DNA of 64,000 nucleotides from Campylobacter bilis (GCF_016806695.1 NZ_WUED01000004.1:1-64000); one strand, 5' to 3'. Counted from the first letter of the stretch, positions 51,828-61,476 are shown. Numbers and translations are program-made. Notes: a model not told the origin generated them from the sequence alone.

Positions 51828-52600
51828 ATGTTTTTATTAAGACGTTTTACTTCAGCTTGTGTGTTTTTAGCATCAAAATGCTTGCCTGATTCTTTTGTTT
51901 TAGTGGGAATTTTAAGCTTTTTTGTTTTTATTCTTGTTTATTTTTTTACAGGACAAAATGTATCAAGTATAGTTTCTAGCTGGGGAAATGGCTTATGGAC
52001 TCTTTTGAGTTTTTCTATGCAAATGGCTCTTGTTTTGGTATTAGGTCAGGCTTTAGCTAGTGCCCAATTGATTCAGAAATTTTTAAAATACCTCGCTTCT
52101 TTGCCTAAGAGTGCTTATGCGGCTATAGTTTTAGTTACTTTTTTATCTTTAATAGCAAATTGGATTAATTGGGGATTTGGTTTAGTTATTAGTGCGATTT
52201 TTGCAAAAGAAATTGCAAAGAATGTTAAAGGAGTAGATTATAGGGCTTCTTATTGCGAGTGCTTATTCTGGTTTTGTGATTTGGCATGGGGTTTATCAGG
52301 ATCTATTCCTTTAAGCATAGCTACACAAAATGAAAATTTACATACCATAAGTGCAGGTGTGATTAGTCAAGCTATTCCTATTATACTCAGACTCTTTTTT
52401 CTACTTATAATTTATTTATTGTTGGGGTGATTCTTGGACTAATATGATACAGCCTTTTTGGGCCTTGCCGGCTTTTAGCTATTGCAGGTTTGGGTGCTAA
52501 GGATATTATGGGTTATTGTGTGCTTACTCTGATTTTTGCAGGTTTAATAGTGTGTTGTGGATTATATTTTTTTAACATGAACAAAGGAGAAATAATATGA
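51828..52600 (+). pseudogene. atoE: Short-chain fatty acid (AtoE-type) transporter, internally deleted
   Basis: ATG 51828 follows AGGAAATTTT. The N-terminal 200 residues have AtoE features: FVLVGILSFFVFILVYFFTG, WGNGLWTLLSFSMQMALVLV, and SLIANWINWGFGLVISAIFA. The frame then ends at 52430. Downstream frames show the family C-terminus DSWTNMIQPFWALPAL and GLGAKDIMGYCVLTLIFAGL, with a one-T insertion near 52482. The intact family is about 440 residues, so a segment of about 190 is missing between these parts. A deletion, not just a frameshift, so it cannot revert. Confidence 0.85.
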
Positions 52601-53361
52601 AAAAAGTTGTAGTTATTACAGGTAGTGCTAGTGGTATAGGTTTAAACATAGCGCAAAAATTTTTTAAAGAAAATTATAATGTGGTTTTTTCAGATCTAAA
52701 TGAAGATGCTTTAAATCAAACTATTAAAGCTTATCCTAAAGATGAAGTTTTAGGAGTAAAATGCGATGTTAGTAAAGAAAGTGATATACAAAATTTAATC
52801 CAAAAAACTTATGAGAAATTCAAACGCATAGATGTTTTAATCAATAATGCAGGCTTGCAATATGTTGCAAAAATCGAAGATTTTCCCACTGCTAAATTTG
52901 AACAAATGATACAAATTATGCTAGTGGGTGCTTTTTGCAGTACTAAATATGTTTTGCCTATAATGAAAGAGCAAAAATTCGGTCGTATTATTAATATGGC
53001 TTCTATTAATGGACTTATAGGCTTTGCTGGTAAGGCTGCTTATAATAGTGCAAAGCATGGGCTTATAGGACTTACAAAGGTCACAGCTTTAGAATGTGCT
53101 ATGTTTAAGATTACAGCTAATGCCATTTGTCCAGGCTATATAGATACTCCTTTAGTAAGGGGTCAAATGCAAGATTTAGCAAATACTAGGGGCGTGAGTT
53201 TAGAACAGGTTTTAGAAGAAGTGCTTTATCCTTTAATACCTCAAAAACAGTTGATTGATATTAATGATATTGCGGCTTTAGCTTTGTTTTTGGCTTCTGA
53301 TGAGGCTAAGCATATAACTGGTCAAAATATGGTCATTGACGCAGGTTATACAGCACAATAA
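52597..53361 (+). CDS. 3-hydroxybutyrate dehydrogenase (SDR)
   Basis: A 254-residue classical short-chain dehydrogenase: NAD motif TGSASGIGLNIAQ, NNAG, serine in MASINGLIGFAGKAAYNSAK with the Y-x3-K pair, and PG-motif CPGYIDTPLVRGQMQDLA. This last string resembles D-3-hydroxybutyrate dehydrogenases, and the neighbours (acetoacetate activation, GntP permease) agree. Shine-Dalgarno AAAGGAGAAATA. Confidence 0.82.
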   Translation: MKKVVVITGSASGIGLNIAQKFFKENYNVVFSDLNEDALNQTIKAYPKDEVLGVKCDVSKESDIQNLIQKTYEKFKRIDVLINNAGLQYVAKIEDFPTAKFEQMIQIMLVGAFCSTKYVLPIMKEQKFGRIINMASINGLIGFAGKAAYNSAKHGLIGLTKVTALECAMFKITANAICPGYIDTPLVRGQMQDLANTRGVSLEQVLEEVLYPLIPQKQLIDINDIAALALFLASDEAKHITGQNMVIDAGYTAQ

Positions 53362-53371
53362 GGAGGCTAAT

Positions 53372-54655
53372 ATGACAGGTATAATTTTAGGTTTGCTTAT
53401 TTTAATGATATTAGCTTATCTTGGCTGGTCTATAGTATGGGTGGCACCTATTGCAGCTGGTGTTGTGGCATTAGGTGGGGGGCTTGATTTGTTTGATAGC
53501 TATACTAATGTTTATATGGGAGGTTTTGTGGCTTTTGCTAAGACTTGGTTTCCTGTTTTTATGCTTGGAGCAATTTTTGGCAAACTCATGGAAATTACTT
53601 CTATGGCGAATTCTGTTTCTTTAGCTATAGGAAAAATTCTAGGAGAAAAAAGAGCGATTTTAGGGGTGATACTTTCAGCTGCGATCTTAACCTATGGTGG
53701 GGTAAGTCTTTTTGTGGTTGTTTTTGCGGTTTATCCTCTAGCTTTGTCTTTGTTTAGAAAAGCTAATATACCAAGAAGACTTATTCCACCGACTATAGCT
53801 TTAGGTGCTTTTACTTTTACTATGGCAGCCCTTCCTGGTAGCCCTCAAATTCAAAATCTAATCCCTATAAAGTATTTTGATACTACAGCCATGGCAGCAC
53901 CTATTATGGGTATAATATCTGGATTGATTATGCTTCTTGGGGGATATTTTTATCTTAAATACAGAGAAAATTATTTTAAAAATTTAGGGGAATTTTATGA
54001 TGAACCGGATGAAAAACATCGTTCTTCTTTAGAGCAAAAAGTTCCTAATTTTATTTTATCATTAGTGCCTTTGCTTTGCGTGGTGGTTTTATTAAATTTA
54101 TTTTCTTTTGAAATTATTAATGCTTTATTGTGTGGTATTCTTGCAATACTTATTTTAAATGTACATAGATTTAAAGATTTTATCCAAGCTATAAATGCAG
54201 GGGCGCAAGGTTCTATTATAGCTATTATTAATACATCAGCTGCGGTAGGTTTTGGTAGTGTTGTTAAAGCCGTTCCAGGATTTCAAACCTTAACTCATTT
54301 GCTTTTAGGTTTTAAAACAAATCCTTTGATTTCTGAAGCTATAGCAGTGAATTTATTAGCAGGGGCTACAGGGTCTGCTTCTGGTGGTATGGGGATAGCT
54401 TTGGAGGCTTTGGGTGCAAAATATAAAGAAATAGCATTAAATGAAAATATTTCTTTAGAATTATTCCATAGAGTAGCCTCTATATCATCAGGTGGACTTG
54501 ATGCTTTGCCTCACAATGGTGCGGTTTTGACCTTACTTGTAATTACAGGAATGAGTCATAAAAAGAGTTATTTAGATATTTGTGTGGTTGCAGTCATCAT
54601 TCCTATTATAGCTTTAATAGTGGGTATAATATTTGCTTATTTTGGAATTTATTAA
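53372..54655 (+). CDS. GntP-family permease (possible 3-hydroxybutyrate transporter)
   Basis: A 427-residue transporter from ATG 53372 (AGGAGGCTAAT). It has about 12 hydrophobic helices and GntP features: APIAAGVVALGGGLDLFDSY, PPTIALGAFTFTMAALPGSP, and GGLDALPHNGAVLTLLVITG near the end. Family members carry gluconate or, as in this setting, 3-hydroxybutyrate/short organic acids. It could replace the deleted atoE as the uptake route, which is inference. Confidence 0.82.
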   Translation: MTGIILGLLILMILAYLGWSIVWVAPIAAGVVALGGGLDLFDSYTNVYMGGFVAFAKTWFPVFMLGAIFGKLMEITSMANSVSLAIGKILGEKRAILGVILSAAILTYGGVSLFVVVFAVYPLALSLFRKANIPRRLIPPTIALGAFTFTMAALPGSPQIQNLIPIKYFDTTAMAAPIMGIISGLIMLLGGYFYLKYRENYFKNLGEFYDEPDEKHRSSLEQKVPNFILSLVPLLCVVVLLNLFSFEIINALLCGILAILILNVHRFKDFIQAINAGAQGSIIAIINTSAAVGFGSVVKAVPGFQTLTHLLLGFKTNPLISEAIAVNLLAGATGSASGGMGIALEALGAKYKEIALNENISLELFHRVASISSGGLDALPHNGAVLTLLVITGMSHKKSYLDICVVAVIIPIIALIVGIIFAYFGIY

Positions 54656-54664
54656 AAATTTATA

Positions 54665-54704
54665 GAGTTAAAGACAAGATGATATTGATTTTTGTCTTTA
54701 ACTC
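54665..54704 (+). terminator. Stem-loop after the GntP permease
   Basis: GAGTTAAAGACAA (54665-54677) and TTGTCTTTAACTC (54692-54704) are perfect 13-bp complements with a 14-base loop, ten bases after the permease stop. A T run does not follow, yet the position and stability favour a terminator for the thiolase-permease operon. Confidence 0.6.
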
Positions 54705-54788
54705 AAAACGAAATTTGCTTAGATTTATTTGAAAACAAGTGTATTTTTATTAAAATAATATCCTTAAAAAAGAAATTTTTCAAAGGAT

Positions 54789-54962
54789 ATGATTTTGCTT
54801 AAGAGTATTTTAGTTTGCTTTAAAAATCTTTTAAAAATTCAAAGTAAGCAAGAGTATTTTTCTTATTTGATATATGTTTTAAGATGTTTTCAAAAATTAA
54901 ACAATGCTTTAAAAGTTAAAAAATCAGAAATTAAAATTTATAATTGTTTTTTTAAAGTATGA
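54789..54962 (+). CDS. Possible small basic protein upstream of MATE gene
   Basis: A 57-residue ORF starting at ATG 54789 after CAAAGG; begins MILLKSILVCFKNLLKIQSK and ends SEIKIYNCFFKV, lysine-rich. It stops three bases before the MATE start, which has no Shine-Dalgarno of its own, so it might act as a coupled leader. No homolog is recognised, and chance is possible. Confidence 0.3.
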   Translation: MILLKSILVCFKNLLKIQSKQEYFSYLIYVLRCFQKLNNALKVKKSEIKIYNCFFKV

Positions 54963-54965
54963 TCT

Positions 54966-56282
54966 ATGGTGAAAAAACAATTTTCTTTGCTTAGACTAAG
55001 TTTTCCTATCTTTTGTGATTTATTTTCAAAATACTTAAGTGTTATTATTAATACTGCTATGGTGTCTCATTATTCTAATTTTCTTGTAGGAGCTATGGGA
55101 GCGGGCAATCAAATTTTAGATCTTTTTATCACTATTTTTTTATTTTTGAGTGTAGGTTGTAGTGTAGTCATTTCTCAAGCACTTGGAGCAAGGAATTTTG
55201 TTTTAGCTAGAAAGGTTATTCATCAGAGTTTGTTTTTAAATATTCTTTTGGGGTTTTTGTGTGCTGTATTGATTTTCTGGCATGGGGAGTATTTGCTTTA
55301 TCTTTTAAAGATCCCGGATGCATTATTAAAAGAGGGTGAAATTTATTTACGCATGCTAGCAATTTGCTTATTTTTTGACGCTATAGGCATTGTTTTAGCG
55401 GCTATAGTGAGGGTTTATAATGGTGCTTATTGGGTGATGCTTATAGGTTTTTTGATGGATGTATTAGTTATTTGCGGGAATTATTATGCATTATATTATA
55501 CCCAATCAGAGCTTTTTGGAATAGGGCTTAGCAATGTTATAGCGCGTATTTTTGCTATGCTTGCTTTATTTTTTATACTTTGTTATAAATTGCAAATTCA
55601 TCTTAAAATAAAAGAAATGTTGGCCTTAGAAAAAGAAGTTTTAAGAAAGGTTTTAAATATAGGAGGATACTCAGCAGGGGAAAATCTTTTATGGATAGTG
55701 CAATATACTATAGCTTTTGCTTTTGTAGCAAGTTTAGGCGAGGCGAATTTAAGCGTACAAACAATTTATTTTCAAATTTCTATGCTTATTATGCTTATAG
55801 GACAAGCAATCAGCATGGCTAATGAAATTATCATAGGCAAGTTAGTGGGTGCAAGATATGAAAATATCGCGTATAAACACACTTGGCGTGCTTTGTATTT
55901 TAGTGTGATTGCAAGTGCTTTAGTTGCGTTTTTAAACTATGGTTTTAAAGATTTTACCATGCAGCTTTTAGGGCTTAAAGAGGAGTTAAGAGCTTTAATG
56001 ATGCCTTTATTTGCCCTTTCTATTTTTCTTGAAATTTCACGTACTTTTAATATTGTTATGGTCAATTCCTTGCGTGCTAGCGGGGATGCAAAATTTGCGT
56101 TTTTTACTGCACTTGTATTTATGATAGGGGTTTCTTTGCCTGTGGGTTATGTGCTTTGCTTTCATGTTGGATTTGGGATTTTGGGTGTTTGGATAGGTTT
56201 TTGTGCAGATGAATTTTTGCGTGCTTTAGTAAATTCATACCGATGGAAAAGTAAGAAATGGCAAGGCAAAGCACTTGTTTGA
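54966..56282 (+). CDS. MATE-family efflux transporter
   Basis: A 438-residue protein with about 12 membrane helices in two bundles (LSVGCSVVISQALGARNFVL and SMLIMLIGQAISMANEIIIG). This Q-A-x-G pattern repeats in both halves as in NorM/DinF transporters. Drug or cation exporter; substrate unknown. The end overlaps the next gene by 25 bases. Confidence 0.87.
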   Translation: MVKKQFSLLRLSFPIFCDLFSKYLSVIINTAMVSHYSNFLVGAMGAGNQILDLFITIFLFLSVGCSVVISQALGARNFVLARKVIHQSLFLNILLGFLCAVLIFWHGEYLLYLLKIPDALLKEGEIYLRMLAICLFFDAIGIVLAAIVRVYNGAYWVMLIGFLMDVLVICGNYYALYYTQSELFGIGLSNVIARIFAMLALFFILCYKLQIHLKIKEMLALEKEVLRKVLNIGGYSAGENLLWIVQYTIAFAFVASLGEANLSVQTIYFQISMLIMLIGQAISMANEIIIGKLVGARYENIAYKHTWRALYFSVIASALVAFLNYGFKDFTMQLLGLKEELRALMMPLFALSIFLEISRTFNIVMVNSLRASGDAKFAFFTALVFMIGVSLPVGYVLCFHVGFGILGVWIGFCADEFLRALVNSYRWKSKKWQGKALV

Positions 56283-56901
56283 AGACCTTGCTTTATAAAG
56301 GTGAGATCTTTTTTTATTCTAAAAAACGCATCCAATCTTTAAGATTAAGACTTAATGACAAAGGAGAATGGGTTCTTAGTATACCTTATTATTGTGCTTT
56401 TTGGGAGGTTTATAATTTTTTAGAGGATTCATGGGCATGGAGAGTGAAGGCTAAGCAGAAGTTTATACTCAATTTTCTTAATGATGAAATGATTTTTTTA
56501 GCTAAAAAATACAAGATCGTTTTTTGCACTCATGCTAAAAAAACACATTTTAATAAAAATACTATTATCACTTGTGATAAAGCGAGTTTGGATTTGTTTT
56601 TAAGACAAAATGCAAAAAAGATTTTTTCATTTTATCTTAAAAAATGGAATCAAAAAACAGGCTTGATTTACACTCATTTAAGTATTAAAAATATGCGAAC
56701 GCGTTGGGGTTCGTGTAATTAGATAAAGCTTATATTAATTTGAATTTAAGACTTTTGCAAAAGAGTTTAAAGGCTATAGAATATGTGATTTTGCATGAAT
56801 TAGCCCATTTGAAATTTCCTAATCATGGCAAAGAATTTTATGCTTTTATTGAATATTTTATGAGTGATTTTAGACAAAGAGAGAAAGAATTTTTAAGTTA
56901 A
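56258..56901 (+). pseudogene. YgjP/DUF45-like zinc metallohydrolase, frameshifted
   Basis: Starts at ATG 56258 in the MATE 3' end. The first frame contains NMRTRWGSCN, the W-G-S-C motif of the YgjP/M48-like family, and stops at TAG 56720. In the next frame it continues DKAYINLNLRLLQKSLKAIE, the zinc motif H-E-L-A-H (ILHELAHLKF) with NHGKEFY, and ends at 56901. One T lost near 56720 (TTAGAT from TTTAGAT-like) explains the break. The zinc site is lost from the translated product. Confidence 0.8.
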
Positions 56902-56942
56902 AAATGTTATATTTATAGTATATTTTTGAAAAAAGGCATACT

Positions 56943-58463
56943 ATGACTTTGGAATTTGATTTTGTTTATAGTGCAAATAATGATATTTTTGAGTATTTGC
57001 TACGTTTTTATGCCAAGGATTATTCTTATACTTTAGAAAAGCAAAAGGATCATTATCGTTTTATCATTGATGGGGATGAGGCAAGCTTAAAGACCTTTTG
57101 TGATTCTTTAAATTCTATGAGTCATAGTATGTTTTTAAGGCAATTTGATGTAAAAGCTGCGCAAGCATTTGTCCCTTGCGAGTTTAAGCATAGAGATTTT
57201 TCAAAATTTGCTTTTATTACTTATTTAAATTCTAAGGCTTATGAAGAGAAAAAAATCTTAAGCAAAAATGAATGGGGTGTGTTTTGCGAGTGTGAATTTG
57301 CAAGCGATTTAGAGCAATTTCACATGCTTAATGAGAATAATTTTAATTCTTTTTTGGACTTGGCTTTTGATTTATTAACGCAAGAAAAAAGCATTTTTAT
57401 AAAAGATAAAAAAGGCATTTATGAGCTTGCTTTGTTTAAAGGGGATTTTAACTGCGATTTTTTGCTTCCTTGTAATATAGCAGCCATTCATTCTGTTTTT
57501 GTGTGTTCAAACGAAAATTTGAAATTCCTTGCTAGTCTTGAAAAGCCTTTGATGAAATTAAGATTAAATGCTGTTTTTAGAAAAAATTACAATCTTGATT
57601 TTCATGATTTTAAATTAAAACTTCCACAGGATTTATTTTGTTTTGCTTTGGGCTTGAAATTGTTTGAAAAAGAATACAAATTTTTAAGTGTAAAAAAGAT
57701 AAAAGAATATGAAAAAGACTTTCAAATCATGACTTTAGATGATAAATTTGTGGTTTTAGAAGGTTTTGAGTTTATTAATACTAAGGCAAGGGAGCTGATT
57801 TTTTCTAAAGAAGATAAAAATTTAGCCAGGATTTCTTATATACTTAGTCTTTATGGTGAGCAAGCTTTTATACTAGAGCTTAGCAAGGATTATGAAGATA
57901 TTTTATTAATCAATAAAGAATTAAATTTGCTTAAATTGTCTTTACCTAAAGATTCTAAAGAACTTTATGATGAGATTAGAAAAGATCAAATTGGAGCTAG
58001 GCTTTTAGAAAATTTTGCTAAAGAATTTCCGCTTTTAGATGAAAGCTTTAAACTTAAAAATAATTTTTATTCTTTGCTTTGTTTACTAGGAAGGGTGTTG
58101 AATTTAGATGAAAATTTACAAAAGGCAGGAGAAGAACTTTTAAAAATTGCTGATGAGTCAAAAATGCCGCGTGGGGTGAAGATTGATTATCGCTTAAAAG
58201 AAGATAAAAGCTTTGATTATACTAGAACTTTGCGTTCTACTATGAGCTTTATGCTAGCAGGAGTTGATAGTGCTAATATTGCTTATGGGGCTGTGGAAAG
58301 CTTGGCTTATTTTTTGCGTGATACTTATGATGAGTTAAGAGAGAAAAAACAAAGTCAATTAGCGGTGGTGAGTGGATCTTTATTTGAACATAAGGCTTTA
58401 CTTAAAAATACTTTAAAACATCTTAAAAATTGTCAGCTTAGTGATGTACCCCTTAGGATATAA
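56943..58463 (+). CDS. Unknown 506-residue protein, overlapping hypF
   Basis: I do not recognise this protein, though the gene is conserved at this place in C. jejuni as I recall (Cj0621). It is soluble, with no signal, starts MTLEFDFVYSANNDIFEYLL, and has HSVFVCSNENLKFLASLEKP in the middle and a C-terminal helix-rich part (SFMLAGVDSANIAYGAVESL AYFL). No cysteine cluster or nucleotide motif is seen. It overlaps hypF by 23 bases, which implies cotranscription, so a hydrogenase-maturation or -accessory role is the natural guess. Confidence 0.7.
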   Translation: MTLEFDFVYSANNDIFEYLLRFYAKDYSYTLEKQKDHYRFIIDGDEASLKTFCDSLNSMSHSMFLRQFDVKAAQAFVPCEFKHRDFSKFAFITYLNSKAYEEKKILSKNEWGVFCECEFASDLEQFHMLNENNFNSFLDLAFDLLTQEKSIFIKDKKGIYELALFKGDFNCDFLLPCNIAAIHSVFVCSNENLKFLASLEKPLMKLRLNAVFRKNYNLDFHDFKLKLPQDLFCFALGLKLFEKEYKFLSVKKIKEYEKDFQIMTLDDKFVVLEGFEFINTKARELIFSKEDKNLARISYILSLYGEQAFILELSKDYEDILLINKELNLLKLSLPKDSKELYDEIRKDQIGARLLENFAKEFPLLDESFKLKNNFYSLLCLLGRVLNLDENLQKAGEELLKIADESKMPRGVKIDYRLKEDKSFDYTRTLRSTMSFMLAGVDSANIAYGAVESLAYFLRDTYDELREKKQSQLAVVSGSLFEHKALLKNTLKHLKNCQLSDVPLRI

Positions 58464-60633
58464 GATTAAAATTTCAGGTCTAGTCCAAGGGGTGGGATTT
58501 CGTCCTTTGGTTTTAGATTTGGCTTTAAAATTAAAGCTTTTAGGAGAGGTAAGAAATGATGGTTTTGGAGTAGAAATTATACTTGCTTGCACTCAAAAAG
58601 AATGCGAAAATTTCATACAAAATTTAAAGGCTAGTCTTCCTTCTTTAGCAAGAATAGATAGGCTTGATTGTATTAAAACTTCTGTTTTAAATTATAGCAC
58701 TTTTAGCATTACTCCTTCTTTGCAAAATACCAAAAGCGTGCCTATATTAAGTGATTTTGCAGTGTGTAAGGAGTGTAAAAAAGAGTTTTTTGATGAAAAA
58801 AATCCCCGTTTTTTATATCCTTTTATTACCTGTACGCATTGTGGGCCACGCTTTAGCATTATAAAAAGTCTTCCTTATGATAGGTGCAATACAAGCATGC
58901 AGAATTTTGCCCTGTGCGAGTTTTGCAAAAGCGAATACGAAGATCCTAAAAATCGTCGTTTTCATGCCCAGCCTATTAGTTGTCCTAAATGTAAAATAAG
59001 TGTTTTTCTTAAAAACCAAAAAGGGGAAATTTTATCCCATGATAAAAATGCTTTTATAGAATGTGCTAAGCTTTTAAAAGAAGGAAAGATTTTAGCTATT
59101 AAAGGCATGGGAGGTTTTCATTTAATGTGTGATGCTTTAAATGAAGAAAGTTTAAAAACTTTAAGAATGAGAAAGAATCGTCCCAAAAAGCCCTTTGCTT
59201 TGATGTGTAAGGATTTAAACCATGCTAAAAAACTTGCCTTTATTAATGATAAAGAACAAGCTTGGTTAAGATCAAATTTAGCTCCTATTGTGATTTTAAA
59301 GGCGAAAAAAACCCTGCCTTTAATAGCACCTGATATTGATAGGGTAGGTATTATGCTAGCTTATACTCCTTTGCATCTTTTGCTTTTTGAGTATTTTGAT
59401 GGCATTGTGGTAGCAACGAGTGCTAATTTAAGTGGTGAAAGTATTATTAAAGATGAGGTGAATTTGTTTCAAAAGCTTAGCGGAGTTTTTGATTTTTATC
59501 TTGATTATGATAGAGAAATTATTAATGCAAGTGATGATAGTATTTTACAAATTGTCCAAGATGAAGCTATGTTTTTACGCACTTCAAGGGGTTTAAATCC
59601 ACTTTATTTAGAATATGAAAGTGATAAAAAGGGTACTTTTTTGGCATTAGGTTGTGAACTTAAGAATGAATTTGTGATTTTTTATGAAAATAAGCTTTTG
59701 CTTTCTCCTTATATAGGGGATTTAAAAAGTGTGGATGTGCAAGAGAGGTTTTTTCAGCTTTTAGAATTTTTTAAGCAAAATTATGAATTGCAATTTGATG
59801 CTATATTGTGTGATAAACATCCCCACTTTGCTTATACTAAGCAGTTTAAAATTACTCAAAAAATTGCCCATCATTATGCGCATTTTTGTGCGGCTTATTT
59901 TGAATATGAAAAACACTTCATGCAAAATGAAAAAGTTTTAGGTTTTATAGCTGATGGAACGGGCTATGGAGAAGATGGTAAGATTTGGGGCGGAGAGGTT
60001 TTAATAGGGAATTTAAAAGAATATGAGAGGATAGCTCATTTTGAGAATTTTACCCTTATTAATAGTGATATTAAAAACATACAAAATTTAGCCTTAAGTT
60101 TGATTTGGCATTATGATTTGGAAAAAGAAGCCAAAGAATTTTTAGATAAAATTCCAAAAATTAAGCTTGAAAATCTTAAAAAAATTTATACCCATTCTAC
60201 CTTGCAAACAAGTTCTTTAGGTCGTATTATTGATGCTTTTGGAAGCATAGTTTTTGGTATAGAGAAAAGTTCTTATGAAGCTCAAATGGGCTTAATGTGT
60301 GAAGCTTTTTATGATAAAAAGCTTGATTTTTCTTATAAGCTTTTTGTTCAAAAGGGACAGATTTGTTTTAAAAGTTTGATTTTAGGTGCTTTAAAAGATG
60401 AAAAAACTAAGGCCATTACAGGTATGTTAAACGCTTTGGCTGATTTTATCATCACTTTTAGTAAGGATTATGATTTAAAAGTACTTTTAAGTGGAGGAGT
60501 TTTTCAAAATAAAACTTTAATAGAACTTTTAAAAGCTAGGGATTTTGAATTTTTTTTACCTTTAAAATACCCTTGCAATGATAGTTCTATAGCCTTAGGA
60601 CAAATGGTGCATTATTTAAATTTAGAAAAATAA
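58441..60633 (+). CDS. hypF: Carbamoyltransferase HypF
   Basis: Makes the carbamoyl group that becomes the CN ligand of [NiFe] hydrogenase. 730 residues with the full domain order: acylphosphatase (KISGLVQGVGFRPLVLDLAL), two Cys4 zinc fingers (VCKECKKEF, CTHCGPRF, CEFCKSEY, CPKCK), YrdC-like (ILAIKGMGGFHLMCDALNEE, VATSANLSGES) and Kae1-like (HHYAHFCAAYFEYEKHF, DGTGYGEDGKIWGGEVL, LLSGGVFQNKTL). Starts at GTG 58441 or ATG 58444 within the previous gene. Confidence 0.96.
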   Translation: MMYPLGYKIKISGLVQGVGFRPLVLDLALKLKLLGEVRNDGFGVEIILACTQKECENFIQNLKASLPSLARIDRLDCIKTSVLNYSTFSITPSLQNTKSVPILSDFAVCKECKKEFFDEKNPRFLYPFITCTHCGPRFSIIKSLPYDRCNTSMQNFALCEFCKSEYEDPKNRRFHAQPISCPKCKISVFLKNQKGEILSHDKNAFIECAKLLKEGKILAIKGMGGFHLMCDALNEESLKTLRMRKNRPKKPFALMCKDLNHAKKLAFINDKEQAWLRSNLAPIVILKAKKTLPLIAPDIDRVGIMLAYTPLHLLLFEYFDGIVVATSANLSGESIIKDEVNLFQKLSGVFDFYLDYDREIINASDDSILQIVQDEAMFLRTSRGLNPLYLEYESDKKGTFLALGCELKNEFVIFYENKLLLSPYIGDLKSVDVQERFFQLLEFFKQNYELQFDAILCDKHPHFAYTKQFKITQKIAHHYAHFCAAYFEYEKHFMQNEKVLGFIADGTGYGEDGKIWGGEVLIGNLKEYERIAHFENFTLINSDIKNIQNLALSLIWHYDLEKEAKEFLDKIPKIKLENLKKIYTHSTLQTSSLGRIIDAFGSIVFGIEKSSYEAQMGLMCEAFYDKKLDFSYKLFVQKGQICFKSLILGALKDEKTKAITGMLNALADFIITFSKDYDLKVLLSGGVFQNKTLIELLKARDFEFFLPLKYPCNDSSIALGQMVHYLNLEK

Positions 60634-60711
60634 AATAAATTATTTTAAAAACTCATAATTTTTTAATATTTTTAAGGTTAAAATTGAAGTAAAAATTAGA
60701 AAGGATAGAAA

Positions 60712-61476
60712 ATGTGTAAAGATTGTGGCTGCTCTATAAATTCATCCCCTTCGCATCATGATCACTCTCATCAAGAACATTCTCATCATGGCGATCATCA
60801 TGCCAATCCTAGTTTAAAAGAGAGTAAAACTCTAGAGCTTATTTCTAAAATTTTGAGTAAAAATGATGAACAAGCTGCACATAATAGATCCCATTTTAAT
60901 GAGTCAAATACACTTTGTATCAATTTAATGAGTTCACCAGGAAGTGGAAAGACTACGCTTTTAGAAAGCACGATTAAAGCTTTAAAAGATGAGTTTAAAA
61001 TCGCTGTGATTGAAGGAGATTTAGAAACTCAAAATGATGCTTTAAGGGTAAAAAATGCGGGTGCTTTAGCGTATCAAATCACTACAGGGCAAAGCTGTCA
61101 TTTAGACGCTTTTATGGTACATGAAGCCTTACATCATTTAGCTATAGATGATGTGGATTTGCTTTTTATAGAAAATGTGGGGAATTTGGTGTGTCCTGCT
61201 AGCTATGATTTAGGCGAGCATTTAAATGTAGTTTTGCTTTCAGTAACTGAAGGCAGTGATAAGCCTCAAAAGTATCCTGTGATGTTTAAAAAGGCAGATT
61301 TAGTATTGATCACTAAAGCTGATTTGGCACACCATTTTGATTTTGATATCAAAGAAGCAAGCAAGCTTATTAAAGAGCTTAGTCCAAGGGCTGATATTAT
61401 AACTCTTGATGCGAAAAATGGTACCAATATGGAACTTTGGTATAAATTGCTAAAATTTAAAAAGGAGCTTTTTTAA
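60712..61476 (+). CDS. hypB: Hydrogenase nickel incorporation GTPase HypB
   Basis: 254 residues; N-terminal MCKDCGCS metal motif and a His-rich stretch (HHDHSHQEHSHHGDHHA) that can store nickel, P-loop SSPGSGKTTLLES, EGDLETQNDA with metal-binding residues and NVGNLVCPASYDLGEH. The G4-type TKAD motif is present. GTPase energises nickel delivery with HypA. Own promoter region of 78 bp precedes it; one-base overlap with hypC. Confidence 0.95.
   Translation: MCKDCGCSINSSPSHHDHSHQEHSHHGDHHANPSLKESKTLELISKILSKNDEQAAHNRSHFNESNTLCINLMSSPGSGKTTLLESTIKALKDEFKIAVIEGDLETQNDALRVKNAGALAYQITTGQSCHLDAFMVHEALHHLAIDDVDLLFIENVGNLVCPASYDLGEHLNVVLLSVTEGSDKPQKYPVMFKKADLVLITKADLAHHFDFDIKEASKLIKELSPRADIITLDAKNGTNMELWYKLLKFKKELF

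Larger units (their letters stand above)
54656..54965 (+). other. Intergenic region between GntP permease and MATE, with terminator and small ORF
   Basis: 310 bases hold a strong stem-loop (54665-54704), then AT-rich DNA and a possible 57-residue ORF (54789-54962). As I recall, C. jejuni has DUF2920-type genes (Cj0617/0618) near here; none is present. Confidence 0.5.
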
